NCBI GenBank assembly: GCA_900074725.1
Contig: LT598455.1
Coordinates: forward strand, 683,802-747,801
Source: Lachancea dasiensis
Lineage: Eukaryota; Ascomycota; Saccharomycetes; Saccharomycetales; Saccharomycetaceae
Length of the DNA: 64,000 nt
Reading direction: 5' to 3'
The notes below the pieces were generated by a model. The model was not told the origin of the DNA, made no database searches, and worked only from the letters and a program-made list of their open reading frames with translations. Both the position numbers and the translations under genes were made by a program. Numbering within the stretch: the stretch's first letter is position 1; every line of letters starts with the position of its first letter. This document shows positions 17,612 through 27,684 of the stretch, one piece after another.

Positions 17612-18838
17612 ATGGCTAAAGGAACTCCTATTAAGAAGGGCAAGGGCTCCAAGAGCAACACCCCAGTTTCCACACCAGAGGTCAAAAATAAGAAGGTTAC
17701 TAGCAAGAATGGAACCCCATTTTCCACTCCCAGCTCTACACCATCGAAAAAGGCTAAAAAGCCGGTCAAGCAAAGTGATAAGCAACGCACGAAACTATCA
17801 CTAAAGCCTTCTCCATCTGAGCCCGAGACAGTGATCCCCAAAGACAGGATCTTGCGTGCTGTGGAAGAATTGCAAAAGTTCACCGCTAGCGAAAAGGAGA
17901 AAAACGACCAATCCAATCAGTTGCTGGATGACGAGGAGCTCGACAAGCAGGTGGAATTGATTGCCGTCAATACCACCTCGTTTTCTGAGAATAGGAAAAC
18001 GTTCAAGCCCAAGCAATTCAAGATCGAACACTCTCTGTTCAGACCTTGGAAAACCGCAAGCGAGACCTCTGTCAAGGACTTTAAACTTTTGCTCATCTTG
18101 AGAGACCAGGATGTCTCCAAAGTTACGGAGGATGCTCTTTATGATCAATTGAAAGACACTGGTGTTACCGTGGACACAGTGATTTCAGGAAATGATCTCA
18201 AAACGAAATATAAAGTGTTTGAAAAAAGACGGGCTTTTGTCAATGAATACTCCCTCGTTTTGGCGGATGACTCTCTTGTCACAGCTCTACCAAAGCTTCT
18301 AGGTGGCAAAGCGTACGAAAAAGTCGCGACCACTCCAGTTCCAATCAAGACCAACAAAAATGGTACCTTTTCATTCACTACGCTCGTCAACAGCGTCAAA
18401 AAAATCTACCTGCATGTTTTACCCGCTAAGGTACCTCGTGGTACGACGATGAGCGCTCATTTAGGTAGCCTAGACTGGTTTTCGGCCCAAGAATTGGCCA
18501 CCAATATCCTTGCTGTTTCAGAGCAATTGGTAAACGGTTCTCAAATCAGATCTATTTTCTTGAAGACGAACAAATCTCCAGTGCTCCCCCTATATTACAA
18601 CCAAGCCGTTCTTGATGAACTTGCTAAACTCAAAGAAGTCAAGCCAAAGGATGCTTCTCTGCACAAAGTCACCATCAATGGCACAGAATTGGAGCTGTCC
18701 CATTTTGATGCTGCGTTACTGGAAATTGCAAATCCTGATGAGTTAGACAAAGTTTTTTCTTCACGGATAAGTAAAGCGAACAAGAGAGCCGCGGAGGAAA
18801 CTGAACAAAACCTCCCTTCCAAGAAAACCAAGGCATAG
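17612..18838 (+). CDS. CIC1: Ribosome-biogenesis factor Cic1/Nsa3 (L1-like fold)
   Basis: Cic1 is a nucleolar 60S assembly factor with a ribosomal-protein-L1-like domain; it binds pre-rRNA near the ITS2 spacer and was also described as a proteasome-interacting adaptor. From the ATG at 17612 it has 408 residues (yeast 376); nine upstream in-frame codons begin with TTG and are excluded. The N-terminal 90 residues are Lys-, Thr- and Ser-rich. The L1-like domain spans about residues 95-380, with conserved blocks EHSLFRPWKTAS, VKDFKLLLILRDQDVSKV, LVLADDSLVTALPKLLGGKAYEKV and FLKTNKSPVLPLYYNQAVLDEL. A basic tail ends the protein. RRPE and PAC elements lie just upstream. Order after COX6 matches YHR052W. 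Confidence 0.95.
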   Translation: MAKGTPIKKGKGSKSNTPVSTPEVKNKKVTSKNGTPFSTPSSTPSKKAKKPVKQSDKQRTKLSLKPSPSEPETVIPKDRILRAVEELQKFTASEKEKNDQSNQLLDDEELDKQVELIAVNTTSFSENRKTFKPKQFKIEHSLFRPWKTASETSVKDFKLLLILRDQDVSKVTEDALYDQLKDTGVTVDTVISGNDLKTKYKVFEKRRAFVNEYSLVLADDSLVTALPKLLGGKAYEKVATTPVPIKTNKNGTFSFTTLVNSVKKIYLHVLPAKVPRGTTMSAHLGSLDWFSAQELATNILAVSEQLVNGSQIRSIFLKTNKSPVLPLYYNQAVLDELAKLKEVKPKDASLHKVTINGTELELSHFDAALLEIANPDELDKVFSSRISKANKRAAEETEQNLPSKKTKA

Positions 18839-19622
18839 AGTATAAAATTCTCCTGTATATTAAGACCCCTCATCTTCAAACGATAAAAATTTTGAATCTT
18901 CGATCATTAACTGAAAAAGATTAGTTTGTTAAGATCGACTAACCCCGGTCATGTTGATCGTTTAAACAAGCCTGAAATCCTGACGTGATTGTACCTAAGA
19001 AGCCTTCCGCCTTAATTCCTTAACTGTGAAGCAGACAAAGAAAGCGCCATTTTTCATCACAAGCAAATATTCATGAGATACCGATGGTCGAAAGTAACTG
19101 GACCTTAATGTTCGGACGGGCCAGTCGTAATTAGAATATTCCCTTCAGTACCAACTCAGCTTTATGCTCAAATATATTTGTTGTTTGTCAACTCGAAGCG
19201 TTTCTGATACTGAAAAAAATTCAAGAGATTCAATGGCCACCTTATCAAAGAACACTGGATGCTCTGAACGCTCGAAGCGACTGGAGCCTGTTAGGTGTTT
19301 AAGTATGATGAGGTCGATTGTCTATTGATCATGAATGACGATTTGTGAGGGCGGTGTCACTTTATTTCGAGAAATTACACAAAATGTTAAGTTCCGACAT
19401 GAGAGCTGACATCGCCAACACTGAACGACACAGACCGACTTTCATTCCTTCCTATCTGTTCATATATTTGAACAAATTGGATCTGTTTATTTTTCATTGT
19501 TCTGGTGCCCAGCAAAAGTCCAGAAAGGACTTCTATTCTAAATCGATATCACGCATTCATTGTTTCCCCACCATCTCACATTTGGGAAGAACTATCTCTG
19601 CTAACTGTAACTTTGAAGCTGG
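18839..19622. other. Gap between CIC1 and the GCR1_C-like gene
   Basis: These 784 bases hold the CIC1 3' end and the promoter of the next gene. Frames here are short and not convincing. ATGATGA at 19305-19311 resembles a C box, but no matching D box at snoRNA spacing or terminal stem is apparent. Confidence 0.35.
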
Positions 19623-20648
19623 ATGAATATAAGTGCTGCAATTTCATCTTTTAAAGACCGTATTGATGCTTTGTCCAGCGATTGGGAACGTCTTTCCAGG
19701 ACATGTAGCAGTAGTGCGGACGAGGAAATGAAATTACTGAAACAGAAACTAGATCTAGTTCAGGAACAGAACTCTAGTCTAATCATTGAGCTCTATGACT
19801 TGAAAAAGCTTACGAACCTGATGGATGATAAGTCAAGTAATATTTTTAGTTCGGTCACTGACACTTCAGTAGGTGCGCTGCATTTACAGTCTGGAGGTGA
19901 TGAGCAATTTGTGCTAACTCCTCAGGGAGCCACAACAAAGCCATTGGATCTTCTTCCCTCTCTCAGCTCCCAAAAATTACCAAGGCCCGAATCTATGGTC
20001 GGTCGCCATGTAACTATCAATCATGAGAATTCTCCTACAAATCAATATCCATTTTCTTTTAACGTCCATGCATACTTCAATGCCAATTTCTCACCTTCTC
20101 CGTGGGCCCGAAAAGAGCCCTCGGCGTCACCCAAACACAGCCTCAAAAGATTTAAAAAAAGTGCTCAAATCGATGACGTGAGTGACCGCCCGGTAGAAAG
20201 AAGGACGAATTTGCTTGTTGTTGAATCGCCTTCAGGAAAACCAATGGTACGAAGGCAAGCTAAGTCTACTATTGAATCCTTCAAAAAAATCAAGAGGGCT
20301 GGTTCGTCAAAGGCCGTGAGCCCAAAACCTTTTGGTGACTTTAAATTAAGAATGACTGCTACGCCAAAAGGTGTCACAGAACTGTATCACGAATATGAGC
20401 AAGTTCTACGGCCCCAAATTGTAGAGTTTGAGAGAAACTTTGGGAAAGGACAACTTTCAAAATTATACAAGGTAAGAACGTACCAGAGGCGTAGGGCTTT
20501 AGTGTGTGAAATAAACAACTACGCAGCAAAGTATGATATTACTATCGATGAGGCGATATCTTACTTTGAAACAATTCGGGTTCGAAACGGGAAAACTGTT
20601 GCATGGCTATATAACAATCTAAATAAAATTATTGAATTTTATGGGTAA
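19623..20648 (+). CDS. Putative transcription factor with C-terminal GCR1_C-type domain
   Basis: This 341-residue protein has two recognisable parts. Residues about 1-75 are helical and charged (SFKDRIDALSSDWERLSRTC..., then KLLKQKLDLVQEQNSSL) and could be a short coiled coil for self-association. After a low-complexity Ser/Pro/Lys-rich middle, the last 90 residues follow the pattern of the DNA-binding GCR1_C domain shared by yeast Gcr1, Hot1 and Msn1: VTELYHEYEQVLRPQIVEFE, then LYKVRTYQRRRALVCEINNY and a terminal helix. By length it is nearest to Msn1. The orthologue is not certain, so no symbol is given. It lies between CIC1 and ERC1, at a junction of two S. cerevisiae chromosome VIII blocks. 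It converges on ERC1 with about 100 bases between the ends. Confidence 0.65.
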   Translation: MNISAAISSFKDRIDALSSDWERLSRTCSSSADEEMKLLKQKLDLVQEQNSSLIIELYDLKKLTNLMDDKSSNIFSSVTDTSVGALHLQSGGDEQFVLTPQGATTKPLDLLPSLSSQKLPRPESMVGRHVTINHENSPTNQYPFSFNVHAYFNANFSPSPWARKEPSASPKHSLKRFKKSAQIDDVSDRPVERRTNLLVVESPSGKPMVRRQAKSTIESFKKIKRAGSSKAVSPKPFGDFKLRMTATPKGVTELYHEYEQVLRPQIVEFERNFGKGQLSKLYKVRTYQRRRALVCEINNYAAKYDITIDEAISYFETIRVRNGKTVAWLYNNLNKIIEFYG

Positions 20649-20752
20649 AGTAAAGCTGAAGCTAGAACCGTCAAGTATGTAATGCTAACTTGATAATTAT
20701 GTATCCTTTTTCTTTTCTCGCTTTGATCTGTGAAATACCACCTTCCAAGTTC

Positions 20753-22588
20753 TTAGACCCTATCGTGTTCAGCATTTCTAGATTTGGCCGCCTTGATAAT
20801 CTCGCCCCAATTGCAAGAAAAGACGGCGTAACTTTGACAAATGCTCATAAAGATAAGAGCACTGATAATGCCGTACCATAAACCTGCCATTCCTAATTTG
20901 CAGTTGAAAGTCAAAAAATAGGACATGGGAATACCGATGCAGTAAAATGCAAGGACGTTGATGTAACCGCCAATTTTTTGTTGGCCTTGACCTCTTAAGC
21001 AACCGGCTGTGCATGCATTGAATGCATCGAAAATCTGCATGAATGCGAGTAGCGGTAAGATGCTCACAACCAAAGAAACTACATCAGCATCCTTCGAAAA
21101 AGCTCTGGCGATGTGGAATCTGAGAGAGTATATGGTGGTTAAATTTAGCAAACTGGCAGCAAACGACAATAGTAACGACACTTTGCAGGTGACAATGCAG
21201 TTTTTGTACATGGAAGCTCCGATAAAGTTCGCGACACGAGTACTGGTGGAGATGGAGATAGAAAATGGGACTTGATATGCCAAAGATGCAACGGTGGATA
21301 TGATTGACTGCGCCCCCAGTTCATTTGTACCCAAATGCGACGCAAATATGGTCAGTAGTTCAAATCCTAGAAATTCAGCTTCGACCATGATGACTCCTGG
21401 CAAAGCTAACCCAAACATCTTGCGCCAGTTCTTAAAAACTTGATCAGGTTTGATAAAACCTCCCCAGCACGAGCGTGGTTCCACTTTGTGCTTTGTAAAC
21501 GCGGTGTACGCCATCAATCCCAGTGCCATCAGCCAGTAATTAAGAGCTACACTGATAGGGGCACCAATATATCCTATTCCCAGCCTTTTGTCTAGAACAA
21601 GGATATAGTTCATAATGGCATTGAAGGGGGCACAGAATAACAGCACAATTGTTGAAGCATGAAAGATGCCTTGACATTGCAAAAACCTCTTACCACATTC
21701 AAAGAAGATAAACCCAGGAACACCGATCGATACTATTTTCAGGTAGTTTGCAGCCAGTCTGCATAACTCACGCTCGGGAATAAACACGGCCAAAATAGAT
21801 TCAGAAAAAAACCACCACACGCATAGCACTGGCGTGAAAAAGATCAGCGTGATTATGGCACATCTCTGCAGCAATATTCCGACCAGGTGCTTGTTGCCGG
21901 CCCCATAAGCCTGAGAACAGAGCGTATCTAGACAGGTGCAGAGACCCTGAATGGCAGCGAACCCAAAAATATTAGCGGTCATAGAACCCAAGGTTATCCC
22001 ACCAAGTTCTTTGATACCTAGATGCGAGGTGGTGAAAACAGACGCTAACGACAGCGAGTTTTGCAAAACGAAGGTAAAGACTAGAGGGAAAGCGTTTTTG
22101 AGCAAAACCTGGCACTCTCGACGGTAAGTGGTGGTGATTGTTTTCCCCGACTCGATAGCTGTTTCCCACGTCTCCATGATTCGCTGTTCTTGTTCTTCCT
22201 CTGGAACATCAGTAAGCTCGGCATCATCCGTCAGTAGTTTGTTGTCTACCAGCAGGTCCCGTTCTTCCTCAAGCAGATCCCGCGTATACGAGTTTCGTGA
22301 CCCTCTGTGAGCCGCCTTCTGGTGTTCACCTGCTCCTTGGCCCCCTGTAGCACCATATGAGCGCCGGTTGATCGATTTCAGCGATTTACGAGACAGCTCC
22401 GAGTCCGAGCCTCTCTGGTTTCTGTTTTCATCATCCTCCAGAGGTCCGATATCATCGACTGTAGCCTCCTCAGGAGTCAAATAGTCTACCGGGCTGAAAA
22501 ACCCAGGCTTGATGATACCGTTGGAGTGGATGACAGACGACCGCCTTTCGGTGGTGCTGTGTGTAAATTGTTTTGACTGTGGAGCCAT
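20753..22588 (-). CDS. ERC1: MATE-family transporter Erc1
   Basis: Erc1 is a multidrug and toxin extrusion (MATE) transporter; in yeast an active form confers ethionine resistance and S-adenosylmethionine accumulation, and the protein is vacuolar. The product has 611 residues (yeast 581). A polar cytosolic N-terminus of about 165 residues, Ser-, Arg- and Glu-rich, precedes twelve predicted spans. Family marks are visible: the first-span [23 protein letters not shown], then [20 protein letters not shown], which corresponds to the MATE consensus ALDTLCGQAFGA. The second half has RVANFIGAS and the [17 protein letters not shown] segment typical of the family. It is divergent from RRM3, as are YHR032W and YHR031C. 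Confidence 0.92.
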   Translation of the reverse strand: MAPQSKQFTHSTTERRSSVIHSNGIIKPGFFSPVDYLTPEEATVDDIGPLEDDENRNQRGSDSELSRKSLKSINRRSYGATGGQGAGEHQKAAHRGSRNSYTRDLLEEERDLLVDNKLLTDDAELTDVPEEEQEQRIMETWETAIESGKTITTTYRRECQVLLKNAFPLVFTFVLQNSLSLASVFTTSHLGIKELGGITLGSMTANIFGFAAIQGLCTCLDTLCSQAYGAGNKHLVGILLQRCAIITLIFFTPVLCVWWFFSESILAVFIPERELCRLAANYLKIVSIGVPGFIFFECGKRFLQCQGIFHASTIVLLFCAPFNAIMNYILVLDKRLGIGYIGAPISVALNYWLMALGLMAYTAFTKHKVEPRSCWGGFIKPDQVFKNWRKMFGLALPGVIMVEAEFLGFELLTIFASHLGTNELGAQSIISTVASLAYQVPFSISISTSTRVANFIGASMYKNCIVTCKVSLLLSFAASLLNLTTIYSLRFHIARAFSKDADVVSLVVSILPLLAFMQIFDAFNACTAGCLRGQGQQKIGGYINVLAFYCIGIPMSYFLTFNCKLGMAGLWYGIISALIFMSICQSYAVFSCNWGEIIKAAKSRNAEHDRV

Positions 22589-23032
22589 CGTGTCCAGAGC
22601 GATAACGTGCGCCTTAGACTACTATAGCAAAGCGACTGGTACAACGTTGACAGAATAAAAAATGTTCTGACTCGGTCGACTTCTAATATGCTTCACTTGC
22701 CTCTCAGCTAGTAACCTGTTTTCAGTGCACCAGCTCTCTCATCTCCGAGGTGAAAGGTTTCTTCGGCTAGCAGATTTTCAACAGTGCCATTTGCGTACAC
22801 AATGATCCAGCAGATCTCATTTGAGAATACGAAAAACACAAACAATAAGTTCCATAAAGTTAACTCCCCAGGCTAAACTACGAGGAAGAGAGAAGTCATT
22901 AGCTCACCAGCTTACAAAAGCTTAGTTGATCAAAGAAGTCGCAGATACGTTGTTTGTTGGTCCCTGATAAGTCTGTCTGCTAGATTTTTTTTTTTTCGTG
23001 ATTTGGTTGGTTCAGAAAGGACTGAAAGTATT
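22589..23032. promoter_or_regulatory. Divergent ERC1 / RRM3 intergenic region
   Basis: These 444 bases must hold both promoters. A run of thirteen T lies at about 22984-22996, 37 bases before the RRM3 ATG, a nucleosome-excluding tract of the kind common in yeast promoters. No specific factor site is claimed. Confidence 0.4.
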
Positions 23033-25066
23033 ATGTTTACACAGCGCAAGAATGCAAGGGAACAACAGAGGACACATCCAAATGCTGGTCTGAAGTCTCA
23101 AATGCGTCAGAAGACGGTGACGAGTTTTTTCGGCAAGAAAACGCGTCGCGTGATTGACAGCTCAGAAATAGCCGCCGAGCCTCGGCGGTCAATGTTAGGT
23201 CGCCAAAAGCCGCTCTTCACTTCTCAAGGATCCTTTGATGATGATGATCCGACTGGCGAGCAGGAGCTTTCCAAACTTGTGAATGAGACCCCTCTGCGTA
23301 ATTTCAAGACGCAGGAGGAACTAACCAAGTTGAAATCAGGTAACCGTGGCGTACAGGAAAAAATCTCTGGACCGCGGACTTTCAAGGCCATTGGGGAGCC
23401 TCGAGAGTCAATAGTAGCAGAGTCCCAAATGCAAAGGTCTACGGCCAAAAGATCAGTTGTTTCGGGCTTCTCCATTCCGATGAGTAAAAGGTTGAAACCA
23501 GTCAGAACGAACTCGATTCAAGGAGCACAGAATCACAGGAGTCTTTCAAAAAGCTCTTCGGCGATAGAACTGACTGCGGAACAACGCAAGGTTATTGACT
23601 TAATTGTCAACCAGCGAAAAAATGTTTTTTACACGGGCTCTGCCGGTACCGGTAAATCCGTAGTTTTGCGAGAACTCGTCAGTCAGCTGCGTGCTCGATA
23701 TGGAGTGTCGGCCGTCGCCATAACTGCCTCTACTGGTCTTGCTGCCGTGAATATCGGTGGCATGACAGTGAACCGGTTTTCCGGCATCAATATTGGTGTG
23801 GGCAGTGCTCAAAAACTGGCCGCTCAAGTGAGTCGTAATAAGACGAACAGTGAAAGATGGAAGCGTACGAGTGTTTTGGTTATCGACGAGGTATCCATGA
23901 TTGATGGTAGATTTTTAGACAAAATGGACTTTGTTGCGCGGGAAGTGCGGCGAACACCAAACAAGGCATTTGGTGGTATCCAACTAGTATTGACGGGTGA
24001 TTTTTTCCAATTGCCACCAGTGGCGAACAGAGACTCTAGTGTGGAAAAACCAACATTTTGTTTTGAGAGCAAAGTGTGGAAACAGGCCATAGACAACACG
24101 ATATGTTTGACCGAAGTTTTTCGACAGAAAGATCCTGAGTTGGTCAACTTACTTAACAGCATTAGATTTGGCGATATTAATCCGATGATCATCCAGCAGA
24201 TCAAAAAATATGAGAGAGAAGTGGAGTACGCAGACGGAATCTCGCCAACCGAGCTCTATCCTACAAGACGAGAAGTGGATTTGTCAAACAAGCGGATGCT
24301 GGACAGACTGCCTGGCGATGTCAAGATATTTATGGCTCAAGATCAGACTACTAGTGACAATCCCTACCTGCTCAAAATTTTGGATTCCTTGATGGTAGAC
24401 AAGAATCTGGCGCTAAAAGAAGATGCACAGGTAATGATGCTGAAAAATATAGATGAGACTTTGGTGAATGGTTCGGTTGGCAAGCTATTGTTTTTTACCA
24501 CAGAGCTTCTGTATCAGAAGATGTTGGAGCTCTTTCCTTCCTCGAAGCTGAGTGATCCTGACTTAGTAATCGACATGCGGCTGTTGAGCAAGTGCATTGG
24601 CCTAGCCCCACATTTGTACCCTCAAAATATTGAAAATGAGATAGCAACAAGACCAATGGCTAGGGCGGAGACGTTGAGAATTATGCTCAAAATTGCCGAG
24701 CGGGAAAACAAGCAATTCTCCTATCCGTTAATTCGCTTCACGACCCCCAATCATGGCTTTAGATTTGAGCTGATTCAACCCACTGAGTTCACAGTTGATG
24801 TTCCTGCACAAAAGACCAGTGTTAGTAGAATTCAGCTGCCCCTAATCTTATGCTGGGCGCTTTCAATCCATAAAGCCCAGGGTCAAACAATTGACCGACT
24901 CAAGGTTGATCTGAAAAAAATATTCGAGGAGGGTCAAGTCTACGTTGCGTTGTCAAGAGCTGTGTCCAAAGAGCGACTCCAAATTATAAATTTTGAATCT
25001 AGGGCAATCAAGGCTAACGACAAAGTCAAGCAATTCTACAAAACTCTAGAGGTTGTGGCCGCTTGA
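23033..25066 (+). CDS. RRM3: Pif1-family 5'-3' DNA helicase Rrm3
   Basis: Rrm3 travels with replication forks and helps them past protein barriers at rDNA, tRNA genes, telomeres and centromeres. The ATG at 23033 gives 677 residues (yeast 723); ten earlier in-frame codons begin with TTG. A textbook PCNA-interacting box is at residues 26-33, QKTVTSFF, matching QQTLSSFF of yeast Rrm3. After a variable N-terminus the superfamily 1B helicase core begins: Walker A GSAGTGKS near residue 202, Walker B VLVIDEVSMIDG, motif III LTGDFFQLPPV, and the C-terminal LILCWALSIHKAQGQT and VYVALSRAV. The N-terminal PCNA box and the order next to SLT2 support Rrm3 over Pif1. It is read toward SLT2 on the same strand. 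Confidence 0.94.
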   Translation: MFTQRKNAREQQRTHPNAGLKSQMRQKTVTSFFGKKTRRVIDSSEIAAEPRRSMLGRQKPLFTSQGSFDDDDPTGEQELSKLVNETPLRNFKTQEELTKLKSGNRGVQEKISGPRTFKAIGEPRESIVAESQMQRSTAKRSVVSGFSIPMSKRLKPVRTNSIQGAQNHRSLSKSSSAIELTAEQRKVIDLIVNQRKNVFYTGSAGTGKSVVLRELVSQLRARYGVSAVAITASTGLAAVNIGGMTVNRFSGINIGVGSAQKLAAQVSRNKTNSERWKRTSVLVIDEVSMIDGRFLDKMDFVAREVRRTPNKAFGGIQLVLTGDFFQLPPVANRDSSVEKPTFCFESKVWKQAIDNTICLTEVFRQKDPELVNLLNSIRFGDINPMIIQQIKKYEREVEYADGISPTELYPTRREVDLSNKRMLDRLPGDVKIFMAQDQTTSDNPYLLKILDSLMVDKNLALKEDAQVMMLKNIDETLVNGSVGKLLFFTTELLYQKMLELFPSSKLSDPDLVIDMRLLSKCIGLAPHLYPQNIENEIATRPMARAETLRIMLKIAERENKQFSYPLIRFTTPNHGFRFELIQPTEFTVDVPAQKTSVSRIQLPLILCWALSIHKAQGQTIDRLKVDLKKIFEEGQVYVALSRAVSKERLQIINFESRAIKANDKVKQFYKTLEVVAA

Positions 25067-25734
25067 ACCACGCAAACTGTGAATGTTGACTTAAGTCAAC
25101 GTTTGCTTTCCTTCATCCAAGCTAGTAGATTGGAGCGCCAAAAAGCATACAAAGAGTCGATCTTAGCCGACAGACAGCATGAATTTTTTTGGCTTGGCAC
25201 ATCACGATGCTCGATAACCGACAGTCCAGAAAAATATTAACTGATAATGCACACAAATATTCGAAATGGAAAAAAAAAAAAGCTATTTTGGATCGGCCTA
25301 TTTTTAGCACGAAGGGCACTTGACGTGACTGACGGAATCAACCACCGACGGTTAGTAGTTCTCGAAAACTATTAAAAGCGCTAATTTATGCTTCGAATTT
25401 TTTTGTACTGAGGTCGCGAAGGGAAGAAACAGAACGGTGGCCTAACCTCACTATCTGGATCCCTTTCGGATAAATTTGGGTACGACTCAAGTTTGAGAGA
25501 GTGCGGTTTTGAACCATTGGTTGCTTGCTAAAAAGCGGTCTTTGTTTCACTTATCCATTTCATCGAGTTTTTTCGAATCCACATTGGATCGTGTGTACTC
25601 GAAAATTTTTTTAGTTATTTCGGATCGTTGGTTTGTGCAAAGGGTACATCACAGAAACAGGGATTGGAATAACTAGCATTAACGCGAGAGGGCTTTGACA
25701 ATTATTCAAGTGCTTATCTCAACGAGACGCTGTA
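25067..25734. promoter_or_regulatory. SLT2 upstream region
   Basis: This 668-base region is AT-rich with an A-run at 25268-25281. It contains the Rlm1-type box listed separately and possible TATA-like stretches. S. cerevisiae SLT2 is known to be autoregulated through Rlm1, so the whole stretch is probably SLT2 control DNA. Confidence 0.5.
25298..25307. promoter_or_regulatory. Rlm1-type MADS-box site
   Basis: CTATTTTTAG matches the Rlm1 consensus CTA(A/T)4TAG exactly and lies about 430 bases before the SLT2 ATG. Rlm1 is the MADS-box factor activated by Slt2, so the site is placed for positive feedback. Binding itself is inference. Confidence 0.6.
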
Positions 25735-27267
25735 ATGGAGGACACTCTAGAAAGACACAGTTTCAAGGTCTTCAATCAAGACTTTACCGTGGACAAGAGG
25801 TTTCAGCTCATCAAGGAGATCGGACACGGAGCATATGGAATTGTGTGCTCCGCGAGGTTCGCCGAAGCAGCGGAAGAAACAAATGTGGCGATCAAGAAAG
25901 TGACTAACATATTCGCTAAAACGCTGCTCTGCAAAAGGTCGCTACGAGAGCTGAAGCTGCTGCGGCATTTCAGAGGCCACAAAAACATTACGTGCCTGTA
26001 TGACATGGACATTGTATTCTCTTCGGATTCATCTTTCAATGGACTGTATTTATATGAAGAGCTCATGGAGTGCGACATCCATCAAATCATAAAATCTGGC
26101 CAATCATTGACAGATGCACATTATCAGAGTTTCATATATCAAATATTATGTGCCCTCAAGTACATACACTCGGCCGACGTTTTGCATAGAGACTTGAAGC
26201 CTGGGAACCTACTAGTCAATGCAGATTGCCAGCTGAAGGTCTGTGATTTCGGCCTAGCGAGGGGCTATTCGGAAAATCCAGTTGAGAACAATCAATTTTT
26301 AACAGAATACGTTGCAACTAGGTGGTATAGAGCCCCTGAAATTATGTTAAGTTACCAAGGCTACACAAAGGCGATCGACATATGGTCTTGCGGCTGTATT
26401 TTGGCAGAACTTCTTGGCGGAAAGCCTATCTTCAAGGGTAAGGACTACGTGGATCAACTCAACAGAATTCTACAAATTTTGGGGACCCCTCCTGAGGAAA
26501 CTTTAAAACGTATTGGATCAAAAAATGTTCAAGACTATATACATCAGTTGGGCTATGTTCCTAAGGTACCTTTCAAGACCTTATATCCACAAGCCAACGC
26601 TCAAGCCTTGGACCTTTTAGAGAAAATGCTCGCATTTGATCCACAAAAGAGAATAACGGTTGAAGAGGCACTAGAACATCCCTACCTCAGCGTATGGCAC
26701 GACCCCGCCGATGAACCTGTGTGCACTGAGAAGTTCAACTTCAGCTTTGAATCAGTAAATGAAATGGATCAGTTAAAACAAATGATTCTTGATGAGGTTC
26801 ACGATTTTAGACAGTTTGTTAGACAGCCTTTGATGGAAGAGGAACAAGCGCAGCATGAGCAACAACTATTGGAACAACAACAACAACAACAACAGCAGGC
26901 GCAGCATGAGGAGCAACGTAAGATGAAACAAGAGCATGAGAAACAAGATCAACAGCAGCGGGAGCATGCTCAAAATGTTATGACAGCAGGCCGTTATTTA
27001 TCGGATCAGTACCAGGATGGCTTTCGGCAATCAGAACTCTTCTCGCAACCAGCGAGTGCTTCCGCAGACTTGAATGACCAGTTTCTTGGCATACATTCCG
27101 GAAATTTGCCTGGACACGACGCTGACTTTCCTCCAAGGCCTCAAGAAAATTCCTTGGTCTCGCCTTTGGGCAGATCATCACATCCACTTGAGTCAGGCGG
27201 CTCATTTGATGACTGTCTAGATCTTGAGAAGGAACTAGAATTTGGTCTCGATCGCCAATATGCATAA
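25735..27267 (+). CDS. SLT2: Cell-wall-integrity MAP kinase Slt2/Mpk1
   Basis: This is the terminal MAP kinase of the Pkc1 cell-wall-integrity pathway, acting on Rlm1 and SBF. The product has 510 residues (yeast 484). The kinase domain runs from about residue 23 (Gly loop IGHGAYGIV) through [11 protein letters not shown] and DFG to about residue 320. The activation loop has the dual-phosphorylation motif T190-E191-Y192, the same numbering as S. cerevisiae. A common-docking-like segment follows ([10 protein letters not shown]). Beyond residue 370 the tail is Gln-rich with a pure run of eight Gln in a longer QH/QE-rich region, then a Ser-rich end. The Gln repeat is a typical length-variable feature of Slt2. 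RRM3 is upstream and DAP2 downstream; YHI9, between SLT2 and DAP2 in S. cerevisiae, is missing. Confidence 0.97.
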   Translation: MEDTLERHSFKVFNQDFTVDKRFQLIKEIGHGAYGIVCSARFAEAAEETNVAIKKVTNIFAKTLLCKRSLRELKLLRHFRGHKNITCLYDMDIVFSSDSSFNGLYLYEELMECDIHQIIKSGQSLTDAHYQSFIYQILCALKYIHSADVLHRDLKPGNLLVNADCQLKVCDFGLARGYSENPVENNQFLTEYVATRWYRAPEIMLSYQGYTKAIDIWSCGCILAELLGGKPIFKGKDYVDQLNRILQILGTPPEETLKRIGSKNVQDYIHQLGYVPKVPFKTLYPQANAQALDLLEKMLAFDPQKRITVEEALEHPYLSVWHDPADEPVCTEKFNFSFESVNEMDQLKQMILDEVHDFRQFVRQPLMEEEQAQHEQQLLEQQQQQQQQAQHEEQRKMKQEHEKQDQQQREHAQNVMTAGRYLSDQYQDGFRQSELFSQPASASADLNDQFLGIHSGNLPGHDADFPPRPQENSLVSPLGRSSHPLESGGSFDDCLDLEKELEFGLDRQYA

Positions 27268-27684
27268 TCAATTTGGTTGTAATGAGAATTTCGCAAACAA
27301 TTCGTGGCTATCAATAAACCGTTTGAGACACCACATCTAGTTGAGTTGTATTGTCCACTGGATTGATTTGAGACCATTGATTTTTCCACTTATATTCAGC
27401 ATAACAGGGCCTTCCATTCAAAGTTTGGAATAGGAAGAGGTTTACATATCTACACACATATACATATGTACAGGCATAAAAGAACAATTCATAATGATGA
27501 TGACTCTCGCCAGGGGCTATCAGTATTCAATTATTTAGAGGGACCTCGTCTGAAGGTATAATTTGATAGTGACACACTGTCCAGGTGCCGTCTGTATATA
27601 AGGGCAAGACCAACAAAGTGGATTGATAGATGATATCCTCCAGGAGGGCCTTTGGAGTAATTTCTGCCAGCTGTACACTTTAGT
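27268..27684. promoter_or_regulatory. SLT2-DAP2 intergenic region
   Basis: These 417 bases contain a TATA element TATATAAG at 27594-27601, about 85 bases before the DAP2 ATG, and a TA-rich run near 27447-27470. No remnant of a YHI9-like gene is recognisable. Confidence 0.45.

Noticed and set aside
19305-19420. C-box-like ATGATGA as a snoRNA
   Set aside because: No D box at the right distance and no terminal stem.
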